NCBI GenBank assembly: GCA_018343915.1 | Contig: JABRWF010000005.1 | Span: forward strand, 1,895,001-1,959,000 | DNA: 64,000 nucleotides | Reading direction: 5' to 3' | Origin: Agroathelia rolfsii | Taxonomy: Eukaryota; Basidiomycota; Agaricomycetes; Amylocorticiales; Amylocorticiaceae | Part shown: piece by piece, positions 62,546 to 64,000 of the stretch | Layout: every line of letters begins with the position of its first letter | Numbering within the stretch: position 1 is the first letter of the stretch | Made by a program: the position numbers and the translations under genes | Notes under the pieces: model-generated | Told to the model about the DNA's origin: nothing | Database searches by the model: none | The model's input: the letters and a program-made list of their open reading frames with translations, nothing else

Positions 62546-63522
62546 ATGGACGCCGATTCGCCTGCAGCCTTGTTTGCGTCATATGAGCAGGACTTTAACC
62601 AAATACTGGACGGTGTCAGGCAAAAGCTTGATGGAGATGGTCGAGGAGGTGAGTTCTACATTAGACATGATTTACCGAGAGATCTTACCCTTCTCCTCAG
62701 AGGAGCGAAAAGCTGCACTGCGCAAAGTCGAGATCGAGCTCGACGAAGCGGATGATATTGTATGTGATCCACACACACTTGCCCAATGGACTAACATGCG
62801 AATCTCAAAGCAACATACATGCACACAAATATCATCACCTGCGCATGGTTCTTTTGCTACATAGATCTCCCAAATGGAAATCGAGCTTTCAGGCATCCCA
62901 CAGTCCATGAAATCACAATACCAAGCCCGGCTCAAAACGGCCAAGACAGCGCTCACGCGGTTCAAGAAACTCTCAAAGGAGACACATTCGCAGCTCGCAC
63001 GGTCTGATTTGCTCTCAAGTGCGACGCGCCCAGGTGGATATACGAACGCAACAACCGATGAGCCATACGAGGATGAGCGTGCGCGGTTGTTGCAAGGCAC
63101 AGCGACGCTGTCGGATGGCTCGAGACGGCTGCAGGAGGCTCAGCGAATTGCACTTGAGACGGAGAGTCAGGGGGCTGATATACTGCGTAACTTGAGACAG
63201 CAACGTGAGCAGATTGAAAATTCAAGGGATGTTGTGAGTGCTTTCTCTTTATTAAGTGGTTATATTGTTTGGGGATGGATCGTGTTCATAACATGCTTTT
63301 TTTTCAGCTTCACGCAGCAGACTCGCACATTGAGCGTGCCTCTAGCACGATTAACACTATGATTCGGAGGTATGTCCCGGTCTTGTCCGTTTAACTTATT
63401 TTTAGAGATGCATTCTAACCATGCATAGGATGTATCGGCATCGTGTCATGTACGCTGTCATCGTCGTTGTTCTACTTGTTATCGTCATTCTCATCGTCTG
63501 GGCAAAATTACGGGGCCACTAA
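62546..63522 (+). CDS. VTI1: Vti1 Qb-SNARE (vesicle transport v-SNARE)
   Basis: Mediates Golgi-endosome-vacuole fusion. Start MDADSPAALFASYEQDFNQI; exon 2 gives EERKAALRKVEIELDEADDI; exon 3 QMEIELSGIPQSMKSQYQAR and LKTAKTALTRFKKLSKE (Habc bundle); then LLQGTATLSDGSRRLQEAQR and a SNARE heptad helix ILRNLRQQREQIENSRDV with Gln at the zero layer, continuing LHAADSHIERASSTINTMIRR. The C-terminal anchor is MYAVIVVVLLVIVILIVWAKL, with TAA at 63520-63522. About 220 aa, five exons; every family block is intact. Confidence 0.95.
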
Positions 63523-63927
63523 CGAGACGAGAATGCGTTTAGTGTTTGTATGCCAGTGCTGCGGATCTTTTTTTCCCCTCCTTTCTTCCCTTTGCATCAT
63601 AACGATTTTGACTTTTACTCCTGTTATTTTATGTTGTTATACGAATACATGTGATGACTTGACATACTATTCAATTTTGCTAATGATTGTAAGGACGGCC
63701 TTTCTGTCACGTGCAGAATGGTATGCAGGGTATCCGTCGAGTCGATGACGTACTCGGCCCTGCGCGCCGATCCTCCGGCTTCTGCAACAGCGGACGGACC
63801 ATGGAAGAAAAAAGGTCACTTTATTTACAAGCCGTAAATATTACCCCACAGTGCCTGCACACTTTCACGCGTACCTATACCACTTCTTCTCTTCCAGCTA
63901 CATTCCACCACTAGACTACTAGCAACT
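63523..63927. other. intergenic
   Basis: A CACGTG-like GTCACGTGCAG lies at about 63707; otherwise nothing recognised. Confidence 0.45.
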
Positions 63928-64000
63928 ATGGCTTCGATATTAAGAGCGTACAAGTGAGGATTTCTACAGAGAACATGAATCAAAAAGCTCAACGATGCGC
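63928..64000 (+). CDS. 5' end of an unidentified gene (tentative)
   Basis: ATG at 63928 in a good context (CAACTATGGC) opens MASILRAYK and meets a GTGAGG donor after about 26 nt, typical of the short first exons in this window. A CT-rich leader (CACTTCTTCTCTTCC) precedes it. The window ends inside the presumed intron/second exon, so the product cannot be told. Confidence 0.35.

Overview
The window is nuclear DNA of a filamentous fungus, most likely an agaricomycete basidiomycete of the Rhizoctonia/Ceratobasidiaceae type. The evidence is genes broken by many introns of about 45-65 nt, tiny exons, dense packing on both strands, a polygalacturonase, a Ppo-type oxygenase, 7TM families typical of mushrooms and their relatives, and a C2-NACHT-WD40 receptor with the tail seen in such proteins. 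The taxonomic call is inference from gene content and style; no marker gene is present. Exon joins were made by hand from GT-AG signals and reading-frame continuity.

Layout. 1-272: 3' end of an alpha/beta hydrolase. 2.4-5.2 kb: PEX3 (-) divergent from a small membrane protein gene (+) whose first exon is only the ATG. 6.5-7.5 kb: an orphan secreted protein. 8.6-10.4 kb: GH28 polygalacturonase (-). 11.9-16.7 kb: a dioxygenase/P450 fusion of the Ppo/linoleate diol synthase type (-) whose P450 half lacks the haem-ligand Cys. 19.0-20.2 kb: epsilon-COP (-). 20.5-27.8 kb: a duplicated locus with a flavin monooxygenase and three dienoyl-CoA isomerase-like units (two intact with SKL ends, one decayed). 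28.3 kb: an intron-containing tRNA-Ser(GCU) not captured by any ORF. 29.0-31.2 kb: aldehyde dehydrogenase (+). 31.9-33.6 kb: short-chain dehydrogenase (-) with an 8-nt exon. 35.8-38.7 kb: ATO/GPR1-type transporter (-) divergent from an NAT9-like acetyltransferase (+). 39.1-41.1 kb: NAP1 (+). 42.4-44.3 kb: PIN-like auxin efflux carrier family protein (-). 45.1-48.3 kb: two unrelated polytopic membrane proteins, on opposite strands. 49.8-56.4 kb: a roughly 2,000-residue C2-NACHT-WD40 fungal NLR (-). 57.4-58.1 kb: a broken methyltransferase. 58.7-59.9 kb: FAR-17a/AIG1-like membrane protein (-). 60.8-63.5 kb: Lunapark (-) divergent from the VTI1 SNARE (+). The last 70 bases hold the start of another gene.

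How the parts relate. Housekeeping trafficking and organelle genes (PEX3, epsilon-COP, Lunapark, VTI1, NAP1) are interspersed with accessory genes. Lipid and peroxisome functions recur (PEX3, SKL-tagged isomerases, Ppo oxygenase), but the only physically linked unit is FMO plus isomerase, which was amplified as a block. The most interesting items are the FMO-isomerase amplification with an active-site Glu-to-Gln change in one copy, the C2-headed NLR with 21 WD repeats and an acidic insert, the Cys-less P450 half of the Ppo protein, and several unusual splice structures.
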